From Candidatus Bilamarchaeum dharawalense (GTDB taxonomy: Archaea > Micrarchaeota > Micrarchaeia > Anstonellales > Bilamarchaeaceae), in assembly GCA_902386555.1 (NCBI GenBank), contig CABMJJ010000009.1, forward strand, positions 213,680 through 277,679: a DNA stretch of 64,000 nucleotides, written 5' to 3'. The translations under genes were made by a program, and so were the position numbers. Below are positions 8,496 through 16,928 of this stretch, one piece after another (position 1 is the first letter of the stretch; each line of letters opens with the position of its first letter). The notes beneath the pieces are model-generated. The model saw only the letters and a list, made by a program, of their open reading frames with translations, made no database searches and was not told where the DNA came from.

Positions 8496-9542
8496 ATGCG
8501 ATTGATGGATTTGCTACTAATATTTGTTCCGATAACACTGGTTTTGAATTTTGTTGGTGCAGACAGCACTGTTCTTTTTGCAAGTTCTCTGTTTGCAATT
8601 CTGCCACTTGCTGCAAAAATGGGTGAAGCAACTGAAGAATTGGCAAAAATATACGGTGGCCAGATAGGAGGGTTGTTGAATGCTACTTTTGGTAATGCGG
8701 CTGAACTTATCATTGCCCTGCTGGCCATAAATCGGGGACTGGTGGACCTGGTAAAGGCATCACTGGCTGGTAGCATAATTGGGAATTTATTATTCGTTTT
8801 TGGATTAAGTATTCTTCTTGGCGGGTTCAGGTTCAAGGAACAGAAATTCTCTGCACCGCTTGCAGGCTTGAATTCCACCATGCTGCTGATCGCATTTATG
8901 AGTATCATGATTCCAAGTCTGTTTCATTTCGTACCTTTGGAACACCGCGGAAATGACGAGGTATTTCTAAGCACCAGCGTATCCGTATTGCTAATTGTAC
9001 TCTATCTTCTCAGCATGGTTTTCTCTCTCAAGACCCATAATTATCTTTTCAGAACAAAAGTAGGCCATGAAGAAAAAGCAAAATGGAGTAGAAATTTTGC
9101 GATTGGTGTTTTGGGTGTATCAACAATAGTGCTTGCACTTATCAGTGAAGTTTTTGTTGGTCAGATAGAACATGTTGCCCTGTCTTTAGGGCTCACCGAA
9201 TTATTTATAGGTGCGATTGTTGTCGCTCTGATAGGCAATGCGGCAGAGCACTTGGCAGCAGTTTCATTTGCATTAAAGAACGAGCTTGATCTTAGCATCA
9301 ATGTAACAGTTGGTTCGAGTCTTCAAATTGCCATGTTTGTTGCACCGGTTGCAGTTATTGCAAGCATATTCATGGGTAAGACAATGGATCTGGTGTTCAC
9401 TCCATTTGAAGTTATTGCAGTTTTTGCAAGTGTACTTATAGTTAATGAGATTTCAAGTGATGGAAGATGCAACTGGTTTGAAGGTGCACAGCTGGTAATA
9501 ATGTATTTGATCATTGCAGTGTTGTTTTTCTTTGTTAGATGA
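8496..9542 (+). CDS. Cation/proton exchanger (CAX / CaCA family)
   Basis: This is an 11-helix membrane protein with both alpha-repeat motifs of the Ca2+/H+ exchanger family: NATFGNAAE at 62-70 and IGNAAEHLAA in the second half. The length of 348 fits CAX proteins. It probably exports calcium using the proton gradient. It is divergent from alaS with an 84-base shared promoter region. Its 3' end overlaps the convergent kinase-like gene by 8 bases. Confidence 0.87.
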   Translation: MRLMDLLLIFVPITLVLNFVGADSTVLFASSLFAILPLAAKMGEATEELAKIYGGQIGGLLNATFGNAAELIIALLAINRGLVDLVKASLAGSIIGNLLFVFGLSILLGGFRFKEQKFSAPLAGLNSTMLLIAFMSIMIPSLFHFVPLEHRGNDEVFLSTSVSVLLIVLYLLSMVFSLKTHNYLFRTKVGHEEKAKWSRNFAIGVLGVSTIVLALISEVFVGQIEHVALSLGLTELFIGAIVVALIGNAAEHLAAVSFALKNELDLSINVTVGSSLQIAMFVAPVAVIASIFMGKTMDLVFTPFEVIAVFASVLIVNEISSDGRCNWFEGAQLVIMYLIIAVLFFFVR

Positions 9543-10308
9543 AGGCTGCGACCATGGCTTGGATAGATGAAGACCGAATAAGAGGCATGAGTGATTGAAT
9601 AAACGTAACAAATCTGTCCATTTGGCCTGCTTTTTCTGCATCTGACTGAGCAGTATGTAAAGTGAACCCCAGGGATCTGGCCTGAGTCTCATAGGTGGTA
9701 AGTCCAGACCCGGACTCTATCACCCAGTCAAGATCAAGGGGTTTTGCTATTCTTCCATGACCTGTTTCAAGCCAATGGAAACAATCGATGGTTGGTGCAT
9801 AGCCTGCATTTATTATACCTGCAAAATTGCTAACAAAGGCAGGGAGATGCGGAGGGACCATGGCATCTAAAAATTTTACATCGCCATAAAAATTGCTTTG
9901 CCCACCTGATTCGAAGACTTCGGAAACCTGTACCCACTCAGTAATACCTGTTGCTGGATTGTCCCAACGTAACATACAACCAACTGGTATATCCACTCCT
10001 TCTTTCAACAAACGAGTTATAGCAGTCTGATAAACAGCAGCCTTGCGGTGATCCATGCCTACCCAGGCCTTGAATCTTTTTACTGCAACTGGAAGAGAAG
10101 TTTCATGAGTGGATGTCATTGTACCTCTTTGCACATAACCATAGTCACCCTCACCAAGCAAAGCACGGCTAACCTGGAGGGAGCGGATATTTTTTGGATT
10201 AAAACATTCATGTAAAGGCAGGCGACCAACTAGGTCAGTGCCTTTTGGAACAGGAGTGGGACCGGGTTTATGGATAGGAATAATAACACCAGCAGATAGT
10301 CTGGTCAA
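9535..10308 (-). CDS. Divergent protein-kinase-like / phosphotransferase-fold protein
   Basis: No close family is recognised, but the N-terminal third resembles a kinase ATP site: a glycine-rich loop (LLGEGDYGYVQRG, about residues 50-62) followed by VAVKRF with the expected lysine. Further on, DCFHWLETGHG then KPLDLDWV resembles the catalytic loop plus metal-binding Asp of the aminoglycoside-phosphotransferase/kinase fold, with the catalytic Asp apparently missing. It could be a degenerate kinase. The only available start is a TTG. A motif shared with the accessory block (10311-10334) sits between this start and a TATA-like element. It ends within the CAX gene. Confidence 0.5.
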   Translation of the reverse strand: MTRLSAGVIIPIHKPGPTPVPKGTDLVGRLPLHECFNPKNIRSLQVSRALLGEGDYGYVQRGTMTSTHETSLPVAVKRFKAWVGMDHRKAAVYQTAITRLLKEGVDIPVGCMLRWDNPATGITEWVQVSEVFESGGQSNFYGDVKFLDAMVPPHLPAFVSNFAGIINAGYAPTIDCFHWLETGHGRIAKPLDLDWVIESGSGLTTYETQARSLGFTLHTAQSDAEKAGQMDRFVTFIQSLMPLIRSSSIQAMVAAFI

Positions 10309-10310
10309 TA

Positions 10311-10343
10311 GTGTATTTAAATGTATTTATGTGGCTTAAAAAC
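10311..10343 (-). promoter_or_regulatory. TATA-like element plus shared operator candidate (kinase-like gene)
   Basis: On the minus strand a TATA-like GTTTTTAAG is followed directly by CCACATAAATACATT. This aligns with CCACTAAAGTATACATT found at the same place before the gene at 41657. The alignment needs small gaps, so it is a weaker member of the set. Confidence 0.4.
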
Positions 10344-10412
10344 TAGATGGTATCAGGAAAGAAAAGATAATAATACCCCGCACTGTAGTTAGACAATATA
10401 TAAGGTGAAAAC

Positions 10413-10886
10413 ATGGTTGATGTTGATTACAAAATGGCTGGGTTAACAATGAAATATCCTTCAGACTGGAAAGTGGAGAGCATGTCACCAGATGCAGCAG
10501 CTTTTTTACCTCCTGGAAAAGAAATAACTGATTTGTTTGGAGAAAAATTCATGATAATGAATTCGGATGTGAAACAATTTTCAAAAATGCCTGGATTGAA
10601 AGACAAGCCATTGACGCTTGAAAATATAGCAGATGAATCCATCAAAGCCATGAAACAACAGGGATATCAGGGCGGAGTCCAAAAAAATGAATCTGTAAAA
10701 ATAGGGGGACTGGCCGCTAAAAAAATGACCATTGAAGCAGAAATGGAAGGAACAAAACTAAAGATAAACCAGTACATTGTTCTCAATGCGGAAAAAGTTT
10801 ATTTGATAACCTACTCTGCAAAATCAGATGAATATGAAACATTCCTTTCTGCCATTGAAAAAATGATTAGCTCTATTCAGTTCTAG
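10413..10886 (+). CDS. PsbP-like domain protein (cytosolic form), 157 aa
   Basis: The pattern of YKMAGLTMKYPSDWKVE at the start and a C-terminal YLITYSAKSDEYETFLSAIEKMISSIQF is typical of PsbP-like/DUF1795 alpha-beta sandwiches. There is no signal peptide. An SD-like AGGTGA lies 5 nt before the ATG. It converges with and overlaps by 4 nt a lipoprotein of apparently the same fold, so the two may be distant paralogues. Function is unknown. Confidence 0.6.
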   Translation: MVDVDYKMAGLTMKYPSDWKVESMSPDAAAFLPPGKEITDLFGEKFMIMNSDVKQFSKMPGLKDKPLTLENIADESIKAMKQQGYQGGVQKNESVKIGGLAAKKMTIEAEMEGTKLKINQYIVLNAEKVYLITYSAKSDEYETFLSAIEKMISSIQF

Positions 10887-11485
10887 ACCAATCGTAGGGA
10901 TCGTAGAATGGCTTCCTTCATATTATAGGCAATGTTGGGATCAAGTGCCACCAGGCGGACATTAAGGTGCATGGAATTTTCAGGGATGAATATACTAAGC
11001 GCATAACCATGATAAACCGTATTGAAATCCGATAATTTGAAAGAGAGTTGGGCAACGTAGAACCTTTCTGCTATGGTAAATTCAGTAACATTACCCAGTT
11101 CGTACCCACGAAGAAGGATGGTCATGGAGTCGTTTTTTCTATCATCAAGCAAAAAGTCAGTGGTTGTTTTGGTCGGATTGTCTAGGTAGATGCTATTTTG
11201 ATTAGGACCATATTTCTCACTGGTATTGGTGTAAACTATGGTCAAGGTTTCTGCTGGTTGATAGCCATAGGGACTTGGTAAATAACGAACACCAGAAAAA
11301 AGTCCGGTCTCACTTTTAGCTACCATATCCGCAGGATAATCAAAACTAAAAATATCATTGGAATATTTTATCCACACCGGAGGGGCTTGAATGATGGGAG
11401 CGGGGGCAGACGGTAACTGCTCGCCAGTGGTATTACTGGTACAACCAAAAAAAAGCAGTGGAAGGAATAATAGGATCCATCTCAT
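10883..11485 (-). CDS. Lipoprotein with PsbP-like domain
   Basis: Starting at ATG 11485, the protein has a lipoprotein signal ending in a Cys (LLFLPLLFFGC), a short Ser/Pro linker, then a domain opening with YSNDIFSFDYPADM and ending with AILRSLRLV, the PsbP-like pattern. It is probably anchored to the outer face of the membrane. The track start (11524) is less likely because AGGAGAG precedes 11485 and the upstream gene ends there with a 4-base ATGA overlap. Confidence 0.65.
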   Translation of the reverse strand: MRWILLFLPLLFFGCTSNTTGEQLPSAPAPIIQAPPVWIKYSNDIFSFDYPADMVAKSETGLFSGVRYLPSPYGYQPAETLTIVYTNTSEKYGPNQNSIYLDNPTKTTTDFLLDDRKNDSMTILLRGYELGNVTEFTIAERFYVAQLSFKLSDFNTVYHGYALSIFIPENSMHLNVRLVALDPNIAYNMKEAILRSLRLV

Positions 11486-11889
11486 AAACCAAACTCTCCT
11501 CTTGTGGAATCTAAAAACCGCCAAGCAAGCAACAGGGCCTGTTTAGATTCGTGTTTTTCAATGTTAAAGATTTTCCGTACGAGCCTTAATAAAACATGAT
11601 AGGAACCAGAACCGGAAGCCAGATCGATGGATTCCAGATGTTTCCATTCTTTAATCGGAAAAGTGGAATAGGTACGATCAAGATAGTCCATGGTTTGGTT
11701 AAGAGTTTTGAAAACACGACCATCACGAAAAAGTATGGCTGAGGACGCCATGCGCACGGAATTACGCGATTCTTCGAAAGCAGCAACATAATTTTTTTCA
11801 TTAAATTTATCTTTTGCAGTATCCAGCATGTACATTGCCACATCCAGAGCAAATGATGCACGAGAAAGATCTGGCTTGGGTTTTTTCAT
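11482..11889 (-). CDS. HEPN-like helical protein
   Basis: The all-helical 135-residue product contains EKNYVAAFEESRNSVRMASSAILFRDG, which resembles the core of HEPN domains. The RNase-type R-x4-6-H motif is not obvious, so it may be a non-catalytic form. It is translationally coupled (ATGA overlap) to the downstream PsbP-like lipoprotein and divergent from glyS. The family call is tentative. Confidence 0.5.
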   Translation of the reverse strand: MKKPKPDLSRASFALDVAMYMLDTAKDKFNEKNYVAAFEESRNSVRMASSAILFRDGRVFKTLNQTMDYLDRTYSTFPIKEWKHLESIDLASGSGSYHVLLRLVRKIFNIEKHESKQALLLAWRFLDSTRGEFGL

Positions 11890-11941
11890 CGCAAGGTTAT
11901 CTTCGGAAAATCATTTAAAACCGCATATACAAGAATAAACC

Positions 11942-13459
11942 ATGCAGCTTAGCGATATGATATTTGAATTAGCTCTCAAGAGGTCATTTTTCTTTCCAAG
12001 CAATGAGGCCTATGGCGCCATAGCCGGTTTCTATGAGTATGGCCCAGTTGGAGTGCTGATAAAACATAAAATAGAGAACCTTTGGCGTGAAACGTTCATT
12101 AAGAGCGAGGGATTTCACGAGGTGGAAACTAGCCTAATAACCCCAGAACCTGTTTTGGTGGCCTCTGGTCACGTTTCCAGTTTTGCCGATCCTGTTGTTG
12201 AATGCCAGAAATGCAAAACCAGAGTTAGAGCAGATAGCTTGGCAGAAGAAAAACACTATAGTTTACATGGAGAAAAATGGGATGGAAAATTGGAAAGTTT
12301 AGACCGAGTGATGGATGAGAAAAAGATAACTTGTCCGAAGTGCAAGGGAGCATTTGGAAAATGTTTCATGTTTAATTTGATGTTCCAAACCGGGATAGGA
12401 GGGGAAAGAACAGCTGCCTATTCCAGACCAGAAACAGCCCAGGGAATTTTTACAGCATTTCCAAGAATCTTCAAAAACCATGGAACAAAATTACCTCTGG
12501 CAGTTGGACAGGTTGGTAAGAGTTTTAGAAATGAGATATCACCAAGAAAAGGTTTGGTGAGAATGAGGGAGTTTACTCAAATGGAGCTGGAATATTTCTT
12601 CAACCCATCTGAACCCAATATGGAGAAGTTTGAAATTGTCAAAAATATGGAATTGACCATGGGCATCAAAAATGACCTCAGGCAGATGACAACCAGCCAG
12701 ATTGTTGAGGAAAAAGTAGCTGCAAACCAGATAATGGCGTATTTTCTTGCACGCCAGTGGGAGTTCTACAAAAAGGTTGGGATCAATGAGAAGAAGATGT
12801 ACCTTCGCGTTCTAGACAGTCAGGAAGTTCCCCACTATTCCAAAGGGAACATAGATATGGAAGTGGAAACCTCGTTTGGAAAAATTGAAACCATAGGAAA
12901 TGCCTACAGAACGGATTTTGACCTGACCTCCCATACAAAACACAGCGGTCAGGATTTCAGTGTTTTTGTTGAATCGGAAAAGAAAAAAGTTATGCCCCAT
13001 GTATTTGAACTTTCCATGGGTGTGGATAGGACATTCTACTGCATACTTGAACATTGTTTTAGGGATAAGGATCAGAAGGATGAAAACGGAAACTGGAAAC
13101 TTGGAACCGGAAAGGAATGGGAGTGGTTTGACTTCCCACCGGTTATTGCACCCTACCATGTTGCTGTTTTCCCACTAATGACAAAAGACGGACTTGATAA
13201 AAAAGCAGAAGAGATTGCAGAATCATTGCGTAGCAGCGGATTGGATGTTGCCTACCGCGACAGTGGAAGCATAGGAAGGAGATATGCCAGAAATGATGAG
13301 ATAGGTGTACCCTATGCACTTACCGTTGATTATGATAGTCTGAAAGATGGTACCACCACCATAAGATATAGAAATGATGGTAAACAGGAAAGAATAAAAA
13401 TTTCCGATTGTGAAAAAATAATTAAGGAGAACGTAAAGAACGGAAAGGTGTCCCTATGA
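11942..13459 (+). CDS. glyS: Glycyl-tRNA synthetase, archaeal/eukaryotic class II type
   Basis: This class II synthetase (505 aa) charges tRNA-Gly. Motif 1 region GFYEYGPVGVLIKHKIENLW, motif 2 with FRNEISPRKGLVRMREFTQMELEYF, the glycine-specific RPETAQGIF segment, and motif 3 (SMGVDRTFY) are all present. The C-terminal anticodon-binding domain starts near PPVIAPYHVAVFP. Two CxxC pairs (CQKC, CPKC) sit in the insertion after residue 80. It overlaps the next gene by four bases (ATGA). Confidence 0.95.
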   Translation: MQLSDMIFELALKRSFFFPSNEAYGAIAGFYEYGPVGVLIKHKIENLWRETFIKSEGFHEVETSLITPEPVLVASGHVSSFADPVVECQKCKTRVRADSLAEEKHYSLHGEKWDGKLESLDRVMDEKKITCPKCKGAFGKCFMFNLMFQTGIGGERTAAYSRPETAQGIFTAFPRIFKNHGTKLPLAVGQVGKSFRNEISPRKGLVRMREFTQMELEYFFNPSEPNMEKFEIVKNMELTMGIKNDLRQMTTSQIVEEKVAANQIMAYFLARQWEFYKKVGINEKKMYLRVLDSQEVPHYSKGNIDMEVETSFGKIETIGNAYRTDFDLTSHTKHSGQDFSVFVESEKKKVMPHVFELSMGVDRTFYCILEHCFRDKDQKDENGNWKLGTGKEWEWFDFPPVIAPYHVAVFPLMTKDGLDKKAEEIAESLRSSGLDVAYRDSGSIGRRYARNDEIGVPYALTVDYDSLKDGTTTIRYRNDGKQERIKISDCEKIIKENVKNGKVSL

Positions 13460-14484
13460 AGAAAATCCTTTTTGGTTTGGTATTGTTCATTTTGCTATTT
13501 GGTTGTTTCGAAGGAACGCCACCGGAGCAGAATCAAACACCCATCGAAGATAATGGATCGACAAATAACAATGGGCAGGTAAATATTATTGTTGGTGGCC
13601 AAACCAATCAGACCATAGGAAAGAATGTAACAGAAAATCAAACAGAGGATAACACAACAATGATAAAAGAATTGGAGTACACCTACAATCCAAATCTTCC
13701 TTTCGGTGTTTATTTTATTGATGTCGGAGGATCGGGGGGACACGGAAATGCTATTTTGATTAAGAAAGGAGATCTTGATGTTCTTGTGGATGCGGGACCA
13801 GCGGAAACAGCAAGCAAGGTTATTGATTTTCTAAGAGCAAAGGAAGTGGATGACATTGAAGTCATGATATCAACAAATGCAGATCCAAAACAATATGGTG
13901 GAATGGCTGCCGTTGCCAACAGCTTCAAAGTGGAACAGTTTTGGTGGAGTGATGATTCCTTTGGTGACAGCGCCTATATTGCAATAGTAGACAAGATGGT
14001 ACAAACAACAAAGGACGTTAAACGCATTGATGCTGGTATGAGCGTGGATCTTAATGGAATGAACTTTACTTTTATCAACCCACCAACCCAGAGGTTTAAT
14101 GATATAAACAATGACGCAGTTGTTACAAAAATTACAGATAGAAATTTTTCTTTGTTGCTCACTTCAGGCATACAAACTGGAGCTCAGGGAAAGCTGATCA
14201 ATCAGCCTGAACTATTGAAAGCAACAATAATGCAAGCACCCTACTACGGTGTTGGCGCTGGAACGAGCAACATTGCCATATTCCTATTGAAAGTTGAACC
14301 CGAAGTCGTAGTAATAACTGGCAGCAGCGATGAATCAGCAATACAGGGTGGATCCAGAGAGCCATTTAAGAGATTGATGACCCAATATGGCATTGCCTGG
14401 AATGAGACCTATTTCAACGGAACAGTGAGGATTGTGAGTGATGGTGAGGGTTATGCCCTGGATGCACTTGGTATGGGTCAATAA
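13456..14484 (+). CDS. Lipoprotein with degenerate metallo-beta-lactamase (ComEC-like) domain
   Basis: The N terminus is a lipoprotein signal with Cys after LFILLFG, then an Asn/Gln/Thr-rich linker of about 60 residues. The body follows the MBL fold of ComEC C-terminal domains: VYFIDVG, ILIKKGDLDVLVDAG, then DDIEVMISTNADPKQYGG. The last should be the metal motif HxHxDH but reads NADPKQ, so metal binding and hydrolysis are probably lost. It may be an extracellular binding protein. It is translationally coupled to glyS by an ATGA overlap, which is unlikely to reflect function. Confidence 0.72.
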   Translation: MKKILFGLVLFILLFGCFEGTPPEQNQTPIEDNGSTNNNGQVNIIVGGQTNQTIGKNVTENQTEDNTTMIKELEYTYNPNLPFGVYFIDVGGSGGHGNAILIKKGDLDVLVDAGPAETASKVIDFLRAKEVDDIEVMISTNADPKQYGGMAAVANSFKVEQFWWSDDSFGDSAYIAIVDKMVQTTKDVKRIDAGMSVDLNGMNFTFINPPTQRFNDINNDAVVTKITDRNFSLLLTSGIQTGAQGKLINQPELLKATIMQAPYYGVGAGTSNIAIFLLKVEPEVVVITGSSDESAIQGGSREPFKRLMTQYGIAWNETYFNGTVRIVSDGEGYALDALGMGQ

Positions 14485-14542
14485 ACCTCCATTTAAATTA
14501 TTTTCTTATGAACATTTCTTCTCCAATGGGCCTGTAGCTCAG

Positions 14543-14590
14543 CTTTGTTTTGCTAATTTTTGCTTCGCAAAAATGCAAAACCTGGAGTAA
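14543..14590 (+). other. D-loop intron of tRNA-Lys
   Basis: The 48-nt insert follows AGCTCAG (position 15). It folds as GTTTTGC pairing with GCAAAAC, enclosing ATTTTTGC-TTC-GCAAAAAT. Nearly the same structure and sequence occur at the same place in tRNA-Ala(CGC) at 49798-49873. Confidence 0.75.
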
Positions 14591-14613
14591 CTTGGTAGAG
14601 CGACGGACTCTTA

Positions 14614-14665
14614 CTTTTGTAAGGTGGAAAGCCAGTTTTGGCTCTACCTTTTACTAAAAGGTGGA
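14614..14665 (+). other. Anticodon-loop intron (37/38) of tRNA-Lys
   Basis: The 52-nt insert begins after the anticodon CTT plus A37. It contains a nested hairpin AGCCA-GTTT-TGGCT and flanking AAGGT/ACCTT pairing, consistent with a bulge-helix-bulge substrate for splicing endonuclease. Confidence 0.8.
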
Positions 14666-14714
14666 ATCCGTGTGTCGAGAGTTCAAATCTCTCCAGGCCC
14701 GTTTTTGTTAAATT

Positions 14715-14733
14715 AAGGAACCTACGGTTCCTT
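14715..14733. repeat. Perfect hairpin with 3-base loop
   Basis: AAGGAACC-TAC-GGTTCCTT is a perfect 8-bp stem between tRNA-Lys and the flavoprotein gene. A related GGAACC-TT-GGTTCC (14769-14782) overlaps the TTG start of that gene, with the strong SD GGAGGTG (14761-14767) between the two palindromes. They could act as a terminator and a translational control element. Confidence 0.6.
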
Positions 14734-14774
14734 GGACTTCCATTTTACGTAATATCTAAAGGAGGTGTGGAACC

Positions 14775-15329
14775 TTGGTTCCGCAAATGAGGATAATTGC
14801 GATTTCAGGATCGCCACGAAGCGGTAACTGCGAACGGTTAGTTAAAGAAGCTGCAGAAGGAGCCAGATCTGAAGGTGCGGAAGTAGAAATTTTTTTATTA
14901 AGAAATTTAAAATTCGCTGGTTGTTGTGGCCGGGACCAGTGCTATCATGATGGAATCTGTTTAGTTAAAGATGAGGTCACACCAGTACTTAAAAAAATAC
15001 AGAAATGCGATGGACTAATTATAGCATCACCAAATTATTTCAATAATGTTTCTGGCCTAATGAAAAATTTCATGGACCGAACCAACCCATATTGTAAAGA
15101 TAAAAAGTGGAAAGGAAAAAAAGCAGCTATAATGGTTGTTGGTGGTGCGACAAAAAGATCAGCCATACGATGCTCCAGGACAATCAATGACTTTTTATGG
15201 ATACATGGAATTGAACTGGTCGGCTCCAGGTCTTTTCTAGCTGAAGGACCAAGAGATGCAGAACAAAATAAAGATTATTTAAAGAAAGCAAGACTGCTTG
15301 GAAAGAACCTTGCAATGGCAAAAAACTAG
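14775..15329 (+). CDS. NADPH-dependent FMN reductase / flavodoxin-like iron-sulfur flavoprotein
   Basis: The fold begins MRIIAISGSPRSGNCERLVKEA, the phosphate-binding loop of the NADPH-dependent FMN reductase family. CCGRDQCYHDGICLVKDE follows, a cysteine set like that of iron-sulfur flavoproteins, and then IIASPNYFNNVSGLMKNFMDR. It probably carries FMN and acts in electron transfer or quinone/iron reduction. GGAGGTG lies 7 nt before TTG 14775 and 19 nt before ATG 14787, so the TTG is preferred although homology begins at the ATG. Confidence 0.85.
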   Translation: MVPQMRIIAISGSPRSGNCERLVKEAAEGARSEGAEVEIFLLRNLKFAGCCGRDQCYHDGICLVKDEVTPVLKKIQKCDGLIIASPNYFNNVSGLMKNFMDRTNPYCKDKKWKGKKAAIMVVGGATKRSAIRCSRTINDFLWIHGIELVGSRSFLAEGPRDAEQNKDYLKKARLLGKNLAMAKN

Positions 15330-15344
15330 AGTTTTTTGACTGCC

Positions 15345-15453
15345 GCGAATTCACCAATTCGCTCCATGGCGAAAAACTAAGGTTGAACAAGGTTCAAGGA
15401 CAGGAACTGAACTGCCAACGCACTTCAGTACTATCTTGAAGCTTTGCTTCAAG
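15345..15453. repeat. Cluster of three perfect hairpins
   Basis: The gap downstream of the flavoprotein gene holds GCGAATT-CACC-AATTCGC (15345-15362), TTGAAC-AAG-GTTCAA (15383-15397) and CTTGAAGC-TTT-GCTTCAAG (15435-15453). The end of the gene (ATGGCAAAAAACTAG) is also echoed by ATGGCGAAAAACTAA at about 15366. Two of the stems have three-base loops, like others in the window. Confidence 0.65.
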
Positions 15454-15511
15454 GACAAGTCTTAATAAATACAATATATCTATAGTCATTTGAGGCAATG
15501 GAGGTATAATT

Positions 15512-16207
15512 ATGGCTAATATTATTTCTGTACGCGGATTAGTATTCCTGACGCTTTTTACTCTATTGGCGCTTGCAGGGATGCAGATTACGTTCTCACA
15601 ATTAGTTGGATCTAGCAACCAATCCCTGACATTCTTCCAATTCCTTGGGCCCATGGCCGGTGGATTTCTAGGGATGTTTGGCGCTGTGGCAGTGTTGGGT
15701 GCACAAATTTTGAATGTGATATTGTTCACTCACAAAATAGATTTGCTTACTGTTGCAAGATTTCTACCTATGATGTTTGGTGCCTATTACTTTAGCCGAA
15801 ATACAAAAAGAGGATTTGATGACCGATTAGGCATTATAATTCCGCTCTTGGCCATGGCCATCTTCTGGATGGACCCAGTAGGCCAACAGGCATGGTATTA
15901 TGCTCTCTTCTGGACAATCCCGCTTTTGGTCAAATTCCTTCCGGATAATTTGTTCCTAAGAAGCTTGGGTGCAACATTTACTGCCCATGCAATTGGAGGA
16001 GCAATCTGGATCCTGGCAGCAATACCAATGACTCCGGAGGCATGGACTGCTCTATTGCCTGTAACTGCAACTGAAAGACTTTTGTTTGCAGCAGGAATAG
16101 CAGTGAGTTATGTGTTTTTCACCAATGTTCTTAGTGCAGTAGACAAAGCAACAGATGCAGGCAAATATTTGAACATTGAAAAGAAGTATGTTTTATTAAA
16201 AAATTAA
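15512..16207 (+). CDS. Integral membrane protein, about 6 helices
   Basis: The 231-residue protein is hydrophobic throughout, with about six membrane helices. Helix 2 is Gly-rich (FQFLGPMAGGFLGMFGAVAVLGAQIL). This arrangement is reminiscent of small substrate-binding membrane subunits such as ECF S components, but no diagnostic motif is seen. GGAGGTATAATT precedes the ATG, a strong SD. It stands alone between a hairpin-rich gap and convergent purN. Confidence 0.65.
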   Translation: MANIISVRGLVFLTLFTLLALAGMQITFSQLVGSSNQSLTFFQFLGPMAGGFLGMFGAVAVLGAQILNVILFTHKIDLLTVARFLPMMFGAYYFSRNTKRGFDDRLGIIIPLLAMAIFWMDPVGQQAWYYALFWTIPLLVKFLPDNLFLRSLGATFTAHAIGGAIWILAAIPMTPEAWTALLPVTATERLLFAAGIAVSYVFFTNVLSAVDKATDAGKYLNIEKKYVLLKN

Positions 16208-16224
16208 TTTTTTATTTTTCTATC
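16208..16224. terminator. T-rich convergent terminator region
   Basis: The 17 bases between the convergent membrane-protein gene and purN, continuing into the purN end, are T-rich on the plus strand (TTTTTTATTTTT). This fits archaeal intrinsic termination by T tracts. Confidence 0.4.
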
Positions 16225-16851
16225 TTATTTTTTAATTGGGAAATTGATGAATTGGGTTCTTCTTCCTTTCAAAACGTAGGCTCCTTTTGAGAATGAATCG
16301 ACTACCTTAGCATAGGCTTTGTGTTCAACTTTCAGGATTTTCGCTGCAGTTTCTTCAGCACTATTGCAATCGCTAATATCAACTGCTTCTTGATAGATGA
16401 TTGGCCCGCCATCCAATGTTTCATCAACAAAATGAATTGTTACGCCAGAAATTTTTACACCTGCATCAAATGCCTGTTTCTGTGCATCTTCACCTTTGAA
16501 TGCCGGTAAAAGTGCTGGGTGAATATTGATGATCCTATTTCTATAGGCCTCAAGCAAAGACTTACCTTTTAGGATAAGCATGTAGCCTGCAAGCACCACA
16601 AGTTCAGTTTTGTACTTGTCTAGAAGCAGTTTTATGTAATCATCCATTTCTTCTCGTTTCTTGAATTTAGTTCTATCAATAAATTCAACTGGGATGGAAT
16701 TTTTCTTGGCAATTTCAATTGCCGGGGCTTCTGGATTATTGGTAATTAGAACTTTTATTTCAGCATTGCACCTACCTGCGTTTATTTCATTGAGAATAGC
16801 TAGAAAGTTGCTTCCTCGGCCTGAGGCTAGAATTGCGATTTTGATTGCCAT
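16225..16851 (-). CDS. purN: Phosphoribosylglycinamide formyltransferase
   Basis: This enzyme transfers formyl from 10-formyl-THF to GAR in purine synthesis. The substrate-binding GRGSN is at residues 11-15. The catalytic triad region is intact: Asn and His in INIHPALLPAF, and the Asp in SGVTIHFVDETLDGGPII. At 208 residues it is the usual length. Its presence implies a folate-type C1 route rather than the formate-dependent PurT. No other pur genes are adjacent. Confidence 0.95.
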   Translation of the reverse strand: MAIKIAILASGRGSNFLAILNEINAGRCNAEIKVLITNNPEAPAIEIAKKNSIPVEFIDRTKFKKREEMDDYIKLLLDKYKTELVVLAGYMLILKGKSLLEAYRNRIINIHPALLPAFKGEDAQKQAFDAGVKISGVTIHFVDETLDGGPIIYQEAVDISDCNSAEETAAKILKVEHKAYAKVVDSFSKGAYVLKGRRTQFINFPIKK

Positions 16852-16905
16852 AGATATAGTTAGGGTAAATTAGATATAAAAAAGGATATTGAAAGAGGGA
16901 GATTG

Positions 16906-16928
16906 GAAAAGAACCGTAGGTTCTTTTC
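16906..16928 (-). terminator. Perfect 10-bp hairpin with GTA loop at gene end
   Basis: GAAAAGAACC and its exact complement flank a three-base loop. The hairpin abuts the stop codon of the zinc-ribbon gene on the minus strand and its minus-strand arm ends in a T-rich run, so it may act as a terminator. It shares the GAAC/GTTC core and three-base loop with hairpins elsewhere in the window. Confidence 0.5.

Larger units (their letters stand above)
14528..14701 (+). tRNA. tRNA-Lys (CTT) with two introns
   Basis: The exons give a good tRNA: acceptor GGGCCTG/CAGGCCC with discriminator G, D stem GCTC/GAGC, anticodon stem ACGGA/TCCGT with loop CTCTTAA (anticodon CTT), and T loop TTCAAAT. The gene is 174 nt because a 48-nt insert sits in the D loop and a 52-nt insert after position 37. 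The second position is the canonical archaeal site; the D-loop position is not. Both inserts are self-complementary. Exact boundaries are ambiguous by up to three bases, because CTT is repeated at the first and A at the second. Confidence 0.9.
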
